A stretch of DNA of 64,000 bases from CAVUCH01 sp963697705 (lineage in GTDB: Bacteria > Acidobacteriota > Vicinamibacteria > Vicinamibacterales > JAENWD01): assembly GCA_963697705.1 (NCBI GenBank), contig CAVOPA010000013.1, positions 1-64,000 on the forward strand, written 5' to 3'. The notes beneath the pieces were generated by a model. It was given only the letters and a program-made list of their open reading frames with translations. It did not search any database and had not been told where the DNA came from. Made by a program: the position numbers and the translations under genes. Positions 1 through 10,337 of the stretch are shown one piece after another; the first letter of the stretch is position 1; every line of letters starts with the position of its first letter.

Positions 1-2
1 CC

Positions 3-230
3 GCGGAGGTGGCAGTGGTCGTGGCCGACCCCTGGCAGGGTCGCGGCATCGGCACGCTGCTAGTGGACGAGCTGGCGCCCCGCGCCCGCGCCCGCGGCAT
101 CCGCCGCTTCACGGCGACCATGGCAAGCGACAACGTGCCCGCCCACCGCCTGATGGTCAAGCTGGCCCGCCACGCCGAGGAGCACCGGCACGGCGCCGTG
201 ACCGAGGTGGTCACGGAGCTGGCGGCGTAG
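3..230 (+). CDS. GNAT-family N-acetyltransferase, 3' part (gene enters from left edge)
   Basis: Only the last 75 codons are visible, in an open frame that continues past the left edge, so the start and the N-terminal half are missing. The visible part has the acetyl-CoA pyrophosphate-binding loop of GNATs (QGRGIG, visible residues about 12-17) followed by the alpha-helix and a segment with ASDN and AHRLMVKL that in this fold lines the acceptor site. GNATs transfer an acetyl group from acetyl-CoA to an amine; the acceptor here cannot be told. The stop is followed within 4 bases by repeat copy A and then by the convergent korB gene. Confidence 0.8.
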   Translation, partial: AEVAVVVADPWQGRGIGTLLVDELAPRARARGIRRFTATMASDNVPAHRLMVKLARHAEEHRHGAVTEVVTELAA

Positions 231-233
231 CGG

Positions 234-442
234 GCCGTCACATTCGGGTGGTCGCCCGTGAGCCGCCGGAATCGAGTGGAACGTCAGGCGGAACTATTCA
301 GCACAACGTTCATCTCGACCGCGCCGCCCGGATAACCGGCGCCGCCACGAGTAACAGGACACCACGCCGGCGCAACCGGAGGCGCACAAACGAGCCCCGG
401 CACCTCAGGCCACCGCACACCCACCCCGCCGCAGTAAACGCC
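234..442 (-). repeat. Dispersed structured element, copy A
   Basis: Intergenic element that is, in reverse complement, about 80 percent identical by eye to 61130-61335 and partly to 50702-50832. Read on the minus strand it runs from GGCGTTTAC (442) to GTGACGGC (234). Its core at 271-319 is a 49-base stem-loop of three 6-bp stems separated by symmetric small internal loops around a 3-base apex; outer stem ATCGAG/CTCGAC, middle GAACGT/ACGTTC, inner GCGGAA/TTCAGC with one mismatch. It lies between convergent genes, so it is not a leader of either. The rest of the 240-base gap shows nothing else. Confidence 0.85.
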
Positions 443-470
443 GATCCCGTCGGGCCCCGGGGCCCGCCCC

Positions 471-1562
471 CTACGCCACCGTCCAAGTCTCCCCGGAGTG
501 CAGCAGCTTCTCGAGGTCCTCCGTGCCCAGGTCCGCCCGGGCCTCCTCGAGCTCGAGCGCCAGCTCCTCGCCGTACACCGGGCGCTGAACATCGCGGAAC
601 ACCCCGATCGGAGTGGGGCCGGTCGGGCGCGCGGCCAGGTGGGAGAGCTCGAACGCCAGGCTCGGCTCCTCGCGGTGGGCGTCGTGCACGAGGAGCGCCT
701 CTTCCCCCACGTCCGCCACGTCCACCAGGTCGAGCCGGCCGTTGGCGCCTCGCGCGACGCCGCGCTCAGCTTCGGCGCCGAAGCGGATCGGCTTCCCGTG
801 CTCGAGCCGGATCTGGTTCTCCTCGCGCTGGCCCTTTGCGCGCACCGCGTCGAAGGCCCCGTCGTTGAAGACGTTGCAGTTCTGGTAGATCTCGACGAAC
901 GAGGCGCCGCGGTGGGCCGCGGCGGCGCGCAGCGTGTCGGCCAGGTGCTGTTTGTCGGTGTCGACCGTGCGCGCGACGAAGGTGGCCTCGGCGCCGAGCG
1001 CCAGGGCCACGGGGTTGAACGGGTGGTCCTGAGAGCCGAAGGGCGTGGACTTGGTCACCTTGCCCTCCTCGCTCGTGGGCGAGTACTGGCCCTTCGTGAG
1101 GCCGTAGATCTGGTTGTTGAACAGCAGGATCTTGATCGGCACGTTGCGCCGCAGCGAGTGGATCAAGTGGTTGCCGCCGATCGAGAGCGCGTCGCCGTCA
1201 CCGCTCACGACCCACACCGAGAGGTCGGGCCTCGAGGTGGCCACGCCGGTGGCGAGCGCAGGCGCACGGCCGTGGATGCCGTGCATCCCGTACGTATCCA
1301 TGTAGTAGACGAAGCGTCCCGCGCAGCCGATGCCCGTGACGAAGACGATCCGGTCGGGCGGGATGCCCAGCTCGGGCATGAACGACTGCACCGAGGCGAG
1401 CACCGCGTAGTCTCCGCAGCCGGGGCACCAGCGGGTCTCCTGGTCGGACGAGAAGTCCGCCTTCGTGAGCGGCTGGGTCGCGGGAACGGCATTCTCGGAC
1501 ACCGCCTCCTCGCCCGGCTGGCCGAAGCCGAGGGCGTCCACGCCGTGCCCGTTCTCGCTCAC
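471..1562 (-). CDS. korB: 2-oxoacid:ferredoxin oxidoreductase, beta (TPP) subunit
   Basis: 363-residue thiamine-diphosphate subunit; with the KorA fusion protein it oxidatively decarboxylates a 2-oxoacid (2-oxoglutarate or pyruvate) to its acyl-CoA and reduces ferredoxin in the cytoplasm. Visible: CPGCGDY (46-52) and the TPP/Mg motif GDGDALSIGGNH (121-132) followed by RRN. The GTG start overlaps the korA stop (GTGA), implying translational coupling. A second possible start, GTG at 1502 (residue 21, again VSEN), has a good Shine-Dalgarno GAGGAGG just upstream, so the first 20 residues may not be made. The precise 2-oxoacid cannot be decided from sequence. Confidence 0.93.
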   Translation of the reverse strand: MSENGHGVDALGFGQPGEEAVSENAVPATQPLTKADFSSDQETRWCPGCGDYAVLASVQSFMPELGIPPDRIVFVTGIGCAGRFVYYMDTYGMHGIHGRAPALATGVATSRPDLSVWVVSGDGDALSIGGNHLIHSLRRNVPIKILLFNNQIYGLTKGQYSPTSEEGKVTKSTPFGSQDHPFNPVALALGAEATFVARTVDTDKQHLADTLRAAAAHRGASFVEIYQNCNVFNDGAFDAVRAKGQREENQIRLEHGKPIRFGAEAERGVARGANGRLDLVDVADVGEEALLVHDAHREEPSLAFELSHLAARPTGPTPIGVFRDVQRPVYGEELALELEEARADLGTEDLEKLLHSGETWTVA

Positions 1563-3442
1563 GCCGCCGCCCCGTTGGAGGAGCCCGGCCCGACTCGCTC
1601 GAGGATCTCGGCGATCACGTCGCGGGTGAAGATGGGCAGGCCGTCGACCTTCGTGTAGCTCTCGCAGTCCACCAGGTACTCGGCCCGCAGGATCTTGACG
1701 AGCTGACCCAGGTTCATCTCGGGCACCAGCACCTGCTCGTATGCCCGCAGCACCGCGCCCAGGTTGGCCGGCAGCGGGTTGAGGTGACGGAGGTGGGCGG
1801 CGGCCACCCGCACGCCATGCTCGCGCCGGACGCGCCGGGCCCCGCCCTGGATCGCCCCGTAGCTCGACCCCCAGCCGAGCACCAGCAGCGAGGCGTCCCC
1901 GTCCGGGTCGTCCACCTCGAGGTCGGGCACCTCCACGCGCGCGATCCGCTCCGCTCGCAGCCGGGTCATGTGGTCGTGGTTCTCCGGCTGGTAGGAGATG
2001 TTGCCGGTCACGTCCTCCTTCTCCAGGCCGCCGATCCGGTGACGCAGGCCCGGCGTGCCCGGCACCGCCCACGGGCGGGCGAGGCGATCGTCGCGGAGGT
2101 AGGGCATGAACGCCCCGTCCTGGTTCGGGCCGCCGGCGAAGTCCGGATCGATGTCCGGCAGCGAGTGTGCGTCCGGCAGGAGCCAGGGCTCGGACGAGTT
2201 CGCGAGGAAGGTGTCGGAGAGGAGGATCACCGGGGTGCGGTGCTCCACCGCGATGCGGGCCGCCTCGATCCCGGCGTGGAAGCAGTCCGACGGGGTGCAG
2301 GGGGCGATCACCGGCAGCGGCGACTCGCCGTGCCGGCCGTAGAGCGCCGCGAGCAGATCGGCGGCCTCCGTCTTCGTGGGCATCCCGGTGGAGGGCCCGG
2401 CGCGCTGCACGTCGATCACGACGAGCGGCAGCTCCATCGCCACCGCCAGCCCGATGGTCTCCGCCTTGAGGTCCATGCCGGGGCCGCTCGTGGCCGTGAC
2501 CCCGAGCTGTCCCGCGAAGGCGGCCCCGAGCGCCATGTTCACCGCGGCGATCTCGTCCTCGGCCTGGATCGTGCGCACTCCCAGGCGGCGGTACCGCGAC
2601 AGCGCGTGCAGCAGCTCGGACGCGGGCGTGATCGGGTAGCTCGCGTAGAACAGTCCGAGCCCCGACTTGACGCCGGCGGCGATCAACCCGTACGCCAGCG
2701 CCTGGGTGCCGTTCACGTTGCGGTACGTGCCCGGCGGCGCGGGCGCGGGGGCGATCTCGTAGGTGACGGCGAGCAGCTCCGCGGTCTCGCCGAAGTTGTA
2801 GCCGGCCCGGAACGCGGCCAGGTTGGCGTCGCGCAGGGGCGGCTGGTCCGCGAACTTCTTCGCGATCCAGTCCACGCTCGGCTCGGTGGGCCGCCCGTAC
2901 ATGAACGACACGAGCCCGAGCGCGAAGAGGTTCTTGCAGCGGGCGGCGTCGCGCGAGGTGATGCCCTCGATCCCCTCGGTGGCGCGCACCGTCATGCTCG
3001 TCATCGGGACGCGGAACACCTGGTAGCCGTCGAGCGTGTCGTCCTCGAGCGGGTCCGCGTCGTAGCCGGCCTTGCGCAGGTTGTGGCCCGTGAAGCCGTC
3101 CTCGTTGAGGATCACGGTCCCGCCCTTCTCGACCGTGGCGAGGTTCGTGATCAGGGCGGCCGGGTTCATCGCCACGAGCACGTTCGGGTGATCGCCCGGG
3201 GTGAGGATGTCGCGCGAGGCGAAGTGGATCTGGAAGGCGGAGACCCCGTGCGGGGTACCCGCCGGCGCGCGGATCTCCGCGGGGAAGTCCGGCAGCGTGG
3301 CCAGGTCGTTGCCCACCACCGCCGTCGCGTCGGTGAAGCGGCTGCCCGTGAGTTGCATCCCATCGCCGGAGTCGCCGGCGAACCGGACGACTACGCGATC
3401 AAGTTTCTCGACGGTCTTCTCTTCCACGGGCGGTGGAAGCAC
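1559..3442 (-). CDS. korA: 2-oxoacid:ferredoxin oxidoreductase, fused gamma-alpha subunit
   Basis: 627-residue fusion of the gamma domain (about residues 12-190; GDSGDGMQLTG near 24-34) and the alpha/pyrimidine-binding domain (about 215-600; YPITPASE near 275), the arrangement found in KorA-type enzymes of actinobacteria, which need only KorB as partner. Lacks a built-in ferredoxin domain, so reducing power goes to an external ferredoxin. First gene of a two-gene operon; korB overlaps its 3' end by 4 bases. A TAGACT hexamer at 3444-3449 abuts the annotated GTG; GTG at 3427 (residue 6) would give a short leader of about 8 bases and is an equally possible start. Confidence 0.93.
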   Translation of the reverse strand: MLPPPVEEKTVEKLDRVVVRFAGDSGDGMQLTGSRFTDATAVVGNDLATLPDFPAEIRAPAGTPHGVSAFQIHFASRDILTPGDHPNVLVAMNPAALITNLATVEKGGTVILNEDGFTGHNLRKAGYDADPLEDDTLDGYQVFRVPMTSMTVRATEGIEGITSRDAARCKNLFALGLVSFMYGRPTEPSVDWIAKKFADQPPLRDANLAAFRAGYNFGETAELLAVTYEIAPAPAPPGTYRNVNGTQALAYGLIAAGVKSGLGLFYASYPITPASELLHALSRYRRLGVRTIQAEDEIAAVNMALGAAFAGQLGVTATSGPGMDLKAETIGLAVAMELPLVVIDVQRAGPSTGMPTKTEAADLLAALYGRHGESPLPVIAPCTPSDCFHAGIEAARIAVEHRTPVILLSDTFLANSSEPWLLPDAHSLPDIDPDFAGGPNQDGAFMPYLRDDRLARPWAVPGTPGLRHRIGGLEKEDVTGNISYQPENHDHMTRLRAERIARVEVPDLEVDDPDGDASLLVLGWGSSYGAIQGGARRVRREHGVRVAAAHLRHLNPLPANLGAVLRAYEQVLVPEMNLGQLVKILRAEYLVDCESYTKVDGLPIFTRDVIAEILERVGPGSSNGAAA

Positions 3443-3458
3443 GAGTCTAACCAGGCCC

Positions 3459-4914
3459 TCAGTCGGGCAGGCGCACCACCGGCGGGGGCCGCCAGCGCCC
3501 CGTGAGCGCGGATCGCCGCGGCTCGTAGATCCGCATGATCATGCGGAAGCGACCGCGCGGGGCGGGGAGCCAGTTGGCCTTCAGCGAGCCCTTGGGTCGC
3601 GCGCTCTGGATCGCGAGCGTGAGCGACCCGTCGCGGCCACGGCGCAGTCCGGCCGTCCGGTCGCCGATCGCGTAGCGGCGCAGCGGGTTCGGATGGAGGT
3701 AGCCCTCGGTGTCGTACATCGTGAGCGACCAGAACGCGTCCGCCGGTGGCAGCTTGCCCTTGGCGAAGCGGATCCGGTAGCCACGGGTCCCGCGCAAGGG
3801 CCGGCCGCGGCTGTCCGTGAGAGCGGACGGATACACGGTCTCCTCCGCGGTGTTGGCGCCGAGCGCGAACCTCGCGATCACGGCGCGGCCGAGCCAGTTG
3901 CGCCCGTAGTCGCCGATGTAGCCGAGCGAGACGAGCCAGCCGTTGTTGCGGCCACGGCTGTAGCCGTTCACGTGGTCCACGGCGCGGCTGACCATCTTCG
4001 GGCCCGGCCTTGGCTGCCGCAGCGAGCGCCGTGCGCACCGCGCCCGTGGCCTGCGTCGACGGTGTGAGCCCGGGGCCGATGCCCACGGCACCGAAGGCCT
4101 TCAGCGCACAGGCGTCGCCGTTCGGCGGCGGGTTCGCCGCAAGCGCCGCGCCCAACTGGTCGAAGTAAGCCAGGCCCGTGGGCAGCACCAGCTTGTTCAG
4201 CATCGGCGGGAAGCTGGCAAGCACGAGCGGGGCGGCGCGCTCGCCGGCGGACCAGCGGGCCAGCGGCGTGAGCCGGTATCCGCCCATGAGCTGCGTGACC
4301 GCCGGAACGTCGGCCGCGCTCTTGACCAGCGTGCGGCCGATCAGCCAGATCAGGTTGGTCGGGCTGCGAAGCGGCTTGGCCCCGGCCGGCAGCGCGCCGG
4401 AGTACCCGGGTGGCACCAACACGTAGGACCCCTGCTTCGTGCCGGTGGTGCGGCGCCCGACGTAGGCGAAGGTGTTCGAGTAGGCGTCCATGAACTGGAG
4501 GACGTAGTAGCGCCCCTTGGTGTCCGGCACGTCCACCACCAGCGGCCCGTCCGAGAGGTCGATCTGACCGACCGTGTAGGTCGTGTCCACGTTGGGAGAC
4601 ACGACCGTGCGGACCGCGGGCTCCACGAGCTCCCCGATGCTCGTGATCTGATTGCGCGGGAAGCGGGGCACCGTGTTCGTCACGCTGATCGGCGCGAGCC
4701 CGTACACGTAGGCGGCCACGCCGGTGGAGTACGCCTTCCGCGCCGCCTGGCTGTGGAAGCGGCGCTCGCCGCGTGCGAGCGCCGAGGCCTCGAATCCGCG
4801 CAGGTCGGCGGCGCTGGAACCGAGCGCGCATCGCGGCACGGCGGGCGACGCCGCCGAGGCGGTGGCGGGCAGGGCGGCGCAGAGGGCTAGCCCGGCGATG
4901 AGGACGCGACGCAC
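3459..4914 (-). CDS. Secreted DUF1254/DUF1214 protein (one apparent frameshift)
   Basis: About 485 residues with a Sec signal peptide (MRRVLIAGLALCAALPATASAA). The N-terminal two thirds match the DUF1254 pattern (AAYVYGLAPI, SPNVDTTYTVGQIDL, GRYYVLQFMDAYSNTFAYVG) and the C-terminal third the DUF1214 pattern (FWSLTMYDTEGYLHPNPLRRYAIGDRT, PKGSLKANWLPAP). The frame changes by one base close to 4000, in a GGGCCCGG run; the downstream part is open to 3459. Function of the family is unknown; members are exported and often adjoin envelope genes. A TACACT hexamer at 4923-4928 stands exactly 8 bases before the GTG start, suggesting a leaderless mRNA. Confidence 0.85.
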
Positions 4915-5008
4915 TGGCGCGCAGTGTATGGATGCCCCTCGCCACAGCGCACCGGCGCGAGCGCTCGACTACCCTTTCGCGCCCTTTGCCCGCCGGAGCG
5001 CCCCCAAG

Positions 5009-6131
5009 ATGAAGGTCTCAGTGCCCAAGGAGCAGGCCCAGGGCGAGCGCCGGGTGGCGCTCGTGCCCGAGGCGGTCCAGCGACTCGCCAAGAGCGGGAT
5101 CGACGTGGTGGTGGAAGCCGGTGCGGGCACCGAGGCGGGCCAGACCGACGCCGCGTACGAGGAGGCGGGAGCCGCGCTGGGAGACGGGTTCGGCGGCGAG
5201 GTGGTGGCCAAGGTGGCCCCGCCGTCGGCCGAGGAGATCGGCCGGCTGCGCACGCGGCGCCGTGCTGATCGGCTTCCTCAACCCGCTCGGCGGCGGCGAT
5301 GTGGTGCGCGCCCTGGCCGACGCCGGCGTCACGAGCTTCGCCATGGAGGCGATCCCGCGGATCACGCGCGCCCAGTCGATGGACGCGCTCTCGTCCCAGG
5401 CGACCGTGGCCGGCTATCGCGCCGCCCTGATGGCCGCCGAGGAGCTCCCGCGCTTCTTCCCGATGCTCACCACCGCGGCCGGCACCGTGCGCCCCGCCAA
5501 GGTGCTGGTGCTCGGCGCCGGCGTGGCCGGCCTCCAGGCCATCGCCACCGCGCGCCGCCTGGGCGCCGTGGTCCAGGCCTTCGACGTCCGCTCCGCCGTG
5601 AAGGAGCAGATCGAGTCGCTGGGCGCCCGATTCGTCGAGCTCGACATGGGGCTCGAGGACGCCGAGGCCGCGGGCGGCTATGCGCGCGCTCTCACCGAGG
5701 AGGAGCAGGAGCGCCAGCGCGAGCTGCTCGCCGAGGTGATCGGCCAGGTGGACGCCGTGATCTCCACTGCCGCCGTGCCGGGACGGCGGGCGCCGCTGCT
5801 CGTGACCGAGCAGGCCGTGAAGAACATGAAGCCGGGCTCGGTGGTGGTGGACCTGGCCGCCGAGACGGGCGGCAACTGCGCCCTCACCGAGCCGGGGGAG
5901 ACCGTCGTGAAGGAGGGCGTGACGATCGCCGGGCCGCTCGGGCTGGCGTCGACGATGCCCGACCACGCCTCGAGCCTCTACGCCCGCAACGTCACGTCGC
6001 TGCTCGAGCTGATGGTCGAGGAGGGAGCGCTGAAGCTGAACTTCGACGACGAGATCATCGCCGGGGCGTGCATCACCCGCGACGGCGAGATCGTGCACGA
6101 GGGTGCGAAGAAGGCAACGGAGGCGGCGTAA
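5009..6131 (+). CDS. pntAA: NAD(P) transhydrogenase subunit alpha 1 (one apparent frameshift)
   Basis: About 374 residues, the soluble NAD(H)-binding domain I of proton-translocating transhydrogenase, which with PntAB and PntB drives NADPH formation from NADH using proton-motive force. Begins MKVSVPKE and contains the Rossmann motif GAGVAGLQA with TAAGTVRPAKVLVL before it and AFDVRSAVKEQIESLGA after it, all family hallmarks. The frame shifts once near 5255-5262 (between GRLR and GAVLIGFLNP); because pntAB and pntB are intact, I read this as a sequencing error. Start chosen by homology; a GGAG lies 14 bases upstream. Confidence 0.92.
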
Positions 6132-6429
6132 TGGACCTGATCACCGAGCTGACCATCCTCGTGCTCGCCGGGTTCGTGGGCCTCGAGGTCATCTCGAAGG
6201 TGCCGAACACGCTGCACACGCCGCTGATGTCGGCCACCAACGCGATCCACGGCATCGTCCTCCTCGGCGGCATCCTGCTGATCGGCGAGGTGCACGGCAC
6301 GCTGAACAAGTTCCTGCTGGTGATCGCGATCGCCTTCGGCACGATCAACGTGGTCGGCGGGTTCCTGGTGACCGACCGGATGCTCGAGATGTTCAAGCGC
6401 CGGCCGGAGCCGAAGAAGGACCCGCGCTC

Positions 6430-6433
<4 letters not shown>
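6131..6433 (+). CDS. pntAB: NAD(P) transhydrogenase subunit alpha 2
   Basis: 100-residue membrane subunit with three predicted hydrophobic segments (about residues 5-20, 38-55, 60-82), ending in a short charged tail. It carries the SATNAIHGIVLLG motif typical of PntAB, part of the transmembrane proton channel. Its ATG shares one base with the pntAA stop (TAATG) and its own stop overlaps the pntB start, so the three genes are one translationally coupled operon. Confidence 0.95.
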
Positions 6434-7833
<1,400 letters not shown>

Positions 7834-7840
7834 GGCCGAA

Positions 7841-7861
7841 GCACGCGGCTCGGCCGCGTGC
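7841..7861. terminator. GC-rich hairpin between pntB and the convergent DUF370 gene
   Basis: Perfect 8-bp stem GCACGCGG/CCGCGTGC with a 5-base loop, 7 bases after the pntB stop and ahead of the opposing gene end. It has no T-run, so it is a candidate bidirectional terminator rather than a classical intrinsic one. Confidence 0.5.
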
Positions 7862-7887
7862 GCACGGATGCCATCAGGAGCCTCCGG

Positions 7888-8157
7888 CTAGAGAAGGCTC
7901 TCCTGCCCCGTCGTGGCCACGTTCCCGCGGCGCCGCGGCAGGCCCGCCGCCTCGGCGAGGGCCCTCTCCACGTCCACGAGGATCGCTCGCTCGGAGCGCG
8001 ACGCCACCACCGGCTCGCCGAGGCCGTCCACGTGCACGTAGGTGCGCCTGCCGTCGCGCCGCTCGGAGCCCTCGATCGGCACCAGCGCGAACACGCGATC
8101 CGCGCGAACGAACTTTCCGTATCCGAGGGGCACCATGCGGGGGTCGCGCTTGGCCAT
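7888..8157 (-). CDS. DUF370 / RemA-like regulator
   Basis: 89-residue protein matching the DUF370 (RemA) pattern: an N-terminal LGYGKFVRADRVFALVPIEGSERRDGRRTYVHVDGL beta-region and the strand SERAILVDVERALAEAAG. In Bacillus, RemA is a DNA-binding activator of matrix and osmoprotectant genes; the actinobacterial members are uncharacterised. Here it carries an insertion (DGRRTYVHVDGLGEPV) where short members have a tight turn. TATCGT at 8169-8174 lies 11 bases before the ATG. The 3' side holds an imperfect GAGAAGGCTCTC hairpin. Role in this organism unknown. Confidence 0.72.
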   Translation of the reverse strand: MAKRDPRMVPLGYGKFVRADRVFALVPIEGSERRDGRRTYVHVDGLGEPVVASRSERAILVDVERALAEAAGLPRRRGNVATTGQESLL

Positions 8158-8200
8158 CGCTGAGACCGACGATACCGCCGCGGGGAGCGGCCCGGGCGAG

Positions 8201-9097
8201 CTACAGGGCGCTGGTCTCGCGGCGCCGCGCGGCTTCGCCGCCGGCGCCCATCAGCTTGGAGGCGTCCTCGGCGCCGCGCTCCGCCACGTCGCGCGCGAAG
8301 GCGGCGTCCATCTCGGCGGTCCGGGCGTCCGATCCGCGGTCGAGCAGGGGCCCCAGCACACCGCGCAGAACCAGGATCGCGCGCACCCAGCCCGGGAACA
8401 CGACCGTGCGCGCGCGGCGTTCGATGCCGTCCACGACCTTGCCGACGGCGTCGGGCAGCGGGTAGGTCTTGCCCAACGGCCCGGGCAGCTCGAAGCGGAG
8501 CTTGCCGAACACCGGATGGGTGTCCGCGCCTCGCACGAGGTCTGTGTCGAGGAAGGCGAAGTACCCCACGCCCACGTTCACGCCGAGGTGGGCCAGCTCG
8601 GCGCGGAGCGAGTTCGCGAACGCCTCGGCGCCGGCCTTGCTGGCCGCGTACGCGGCCATCCCGGGACTGTGGGAGGCCGCGGCGGCGGACGCGATGACCA
8701 GGACGTAGCCGCGGCGCTCGATCACGTGGGGCAGACACGCGCGCACCGTGCGCCACACGCCGAGAAGGTTCACCTCGATCGTGCGCTCGAAGGCCTCGGG
8801 GTCCATCGACCGGACCATCCCGGCGGGGCCCACGCCGGCATTGGCCATCACCACGTCGATGCCGCCGAAGCGCTCCACGGCCCCCTCGACCGCCCGCTCG
8901 AGCGCGTCCACGTCGGTCACGTCGGCCTCGAACGCCGCGGCCTCCGGCCCGCACTGCTCGGCCACCTTGGCGAGCTCCTCCGGCTCCAGCCCGACGAGCG
9001 CGATCCGGGCCCCGCGCGCTGCCAGCTGGCGGGCGCTCTCCGCGCCGATACCTCTCGCCGCGCCGGTGATCAGGACGGTCTTGCCGCGAAGGTTCAT
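8201..9097 (-). CDS. Short-chain dehydrogenase/reductase
   Basis: 298 residues, classical SDR: TGAARGIG cofactor loop (11-18), NAG motif (about 87-90), catalytic Ser in IASAAA, and YAASKAG (Tyr/Lys, about 153-159). Length is longer than a minimal 250-residue SDR because of a C-terminal extension (about 250-298) with an amphipathic WVRAILVLRGVLGPLL segment that may touch the membrane. NAD(P)-dependent oxidoreduction of an unknown alcohol/ketone. Divergent from the rhodanese gene; TAGAGT at 9106-9111 sits 8 bases before the ATG. Confidence 0.88.
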   Translation of the reverse strand: MNLRGKTVLITGAARGIGAESARQLAARGARIALVGLEPEELAKVAEQCGPEAAAFEADVTDVDALERAVEGAVERFGGIDVVMANAGVGPAGMVRSMDPEAFERTIEVNLLGVWRTVRACLPHVIERRGYVLVIASAAAASHSPGMAAYAASKAGAEAFANSLRAELAHLGVNVGVGYFAFLDTDLVRGADTHPVFGKLRFELPGPLGKTYPLPDAVGKVVDGIERRARTVVFPGWVRAILVLRGVLGPLLDRGSDARTAEMDAAFARDVAERGAEDASKLMGAGGEAARRRETSAL

Positions 9098-9105
9098 GGC
9101 CGAGC

Positions 9106-9111
9106 ACTCTA
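9106..9111 (-). promoter_or_regulatory. -10 hexamer TAGAGT of the SDR gene
   Basis: Eight bases separate this TANNNT hexamer from the SDR ATG, placing the expected transcription start on the start codon itself. It faces a second hexamer for the rhodanese gene only 6 bases away, so the two divergent promoters are packed back to back. Confidence 0.6.
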
Positions 9112-9117
9112 ACTCGC

Positions 9118-9123
9118 TAGCCT
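9118..9123 (+). promoter_or_regulatory. -10 hexamer TAGCCT of the rhodanese gene
   Basis: Eight bases before GTG 9132. It decides the rhodanese start: the longer reading from ATG 9096 would put this hexamer inside the coding sequence and would overlap the SDR start codon. Confidence 0.6.
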
Positions 9124-9131
9124 CGCGGCCC

Positions 9132-9482
9132 GTGGGATCGCTGGCCGACCTTCAGGAGGACCTCAGCCCCGAGCAGGCCTCGGAGCTGGCCGCGAGCGGA
9201 CAGGTCCGGCTCGTGGACGTGCGCGAGACGCGCGAGTGGGACGAGGGCCGCATCGCCGGCGCGCGCCATGTGGAGATGGACCACCTCTCCGAGGAGGCCG
9301 GCTCGCTCGCCGGTGACCCGCCGGTGGTCTTCTACTGCCGCAGCGGGCATCGCTCGGCGGTGGCGACCCAGGCGTTCCGCGCGTCGGGAGTCGTGGCGTA
9401 CAACCTGGCCGGCGGGCTGCTGGCCTGGGTGGAGCGGGGACTACCGCTCGAGCCCGACGACGGCCGCGTGGCGATCCACTAG
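9132..9482 (+). CDS. Rhodanese-like sulfurtransferase domain protein
   Basis: 116-residue single rhodanese domain. It has RLVDVRETREWDEGRIAGARHV (CH2A region) and the active loop YCRSGHRSA with the catalytic Cys, followed by the AYNLAGGLLAWVERGLPLE ending typical of GlpE/YgaP-type proteins. Transfers sulfane sulfur through a Cys persulfide; the donor and acceptor are not evident. Start set at GTG 9132 by the leaderless promoter; ATG 9096 in the same frame adds 12 unconserved residues. Shares CTAG at its stop with the convergent PfkB gene. Confidence 0.88.
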   Translation: MGSLADLQEDLSPEQASELAASGQVRLVDVRETREWDEGRIAGARHVEMDHLSEEAGSLAGDPPVVFYCRSGHRSAVATQAFRASGVVAYNLAGGLLAWVERGLPLEPDDGRVAIH

Positions 9483-10303
9483 CCGACGCCGGTCAGCTGC
9501 CCCTGGTAGGGCCCGCGACCGGTGAGGCACGCCGCGCCGCAGCGCGCGCCGAGCGCGAGCGCGTCGGGCAGCGACATGCGGGCGCCGAGCCCGTAGGTGA
9601 GACCGGCGGCGAAGCTGTCGCCGCAGCCGTAGGCGTCCCTGACCGGGCCCGGCAGCGGCGCGGCCTCGAAGGCGCCCTCCCCGGAGGCCGCCTCCCAGCG
9701 CCCGCCCTTTGCTCCGGCGGTGCGCACGACCGCGCGCGGTGGCGGCTCGAGCTGACCGGGCTCGTAGAGCTCGCCACGGTCGGCCGCGCTGGCCACGAGC
9801 GCGTCGAGCTCCACGCCCGCCTCGGCGAGCGTCTCGAGGCCGCGCACGGTCGCGACGAGCACGCCGGCCGAGCGCGCCGCGCGCACGCTCCCCGCGTCGC
9901 CGGCGGTGAGGTACACGGCGTCCGTGTCGCGCAGCTCCTGCCACGGCAGCGGGTCGTCGGCCCGCGGCCCGAGCCGGTCGCCGATGACGGTGATCGTGCG
10001 CTCGCCGCGGGCGTCCAGGTGTACGAAGGCGCGGCGCTGGGGCTCGGGCCGGAACGCCGCCTCGACCCGCAGGCCGTGCTCCTCGAGGGCTCGCTTCGAG
10101 CGGTGGCCCAGCTCATCGTCGCCGAGGGCGGTGTACAAGGTGGCCGCCCCGGCCAGCTTCGCGAGCTGCACCGCCGCCACCGCGCCGCCGCCGCCCACCT
10201 CCTCCCACACGTCGCTCGCATGCACGATCGCCCCGGCCGCGGGCATCTCGCCGACGACGGCGAACTCGATCCACTCCACGTGCCCGACCACGGCGGCGCG
10301 CAT
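9479..10303 (-). CDS. PfkB-family carbohydrate/nucleoside kinase
   Basis: 274 residues. Ribokinase-fold signatures: the glycine pair region VGGGGAVAAVQLAKLAG near residue 37, and the C-terminal anion-hole/catalytic motif DAYGCGDSFAAGLTYGLG (family DTxGAGD), with the catalytic Asp in GCGD. It phosphorylates a small sugar or nucleoside with ATP; the substrate is not recognisable. The start MRAAVVGHVEW is supported by TACACT (10312-10317) exactly 8 bases upstream. Convergent with rhodanese (shared CTAG) and divergent from the ArfB-type gene. Confidence 0.85.
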   Translation of the reverse strand: MRAAVVGHVEWIEFAVVGEMPAAGAIVHASDVWEEVGGGGAVAAVQLAKLAGAATLYTALGDDELGHRSKRALEEHGLRVEAAFRPEPQRRAFVHLDARGERTITVIGDRLGPRADDPLPWQELRDTDAVYLTAGDAGSVRAARSAGVLVATVRGLETLAEAGVELDALVASAADRGELYEPGQLEPPPRAVVRTAGAKGGRWEAASGEGAFEAAPLPGPVRDAYGCGDSFAAGLTYGLGARMSLPDALALGARCGAACLTGRGPYQGQLTGVG

Positions 10304-10311
10304 GGCGGCGC

Positions 10312-10317
10312 AGTGTA
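10312..10317 (-). promoter_or_regulatory. -10 hexamer TACACT of the PfkB gene
   Basis: Eight bases before ATG 10303; pairs back to back with TACGCT for the opposite gene, leaving 6 bases between the two hexamers, the same geometry as at 9106-9123. Confidence 0.6.
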
Positions 10318-10323
10318 GGCCCG

Positions 10324-10329
10324 TACGCT
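10324..10329 (+). promoter_or_regulatory. -10 hexamer TACGCT of the ArfB-type gene
   Basis: Eight bases before ATG 10338. No Shine-Dalgarno sequence is present, consistent with a leaderless transcript. Confidence 0.6.
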
Positions 10330-10337
10330 GGGGGCGC

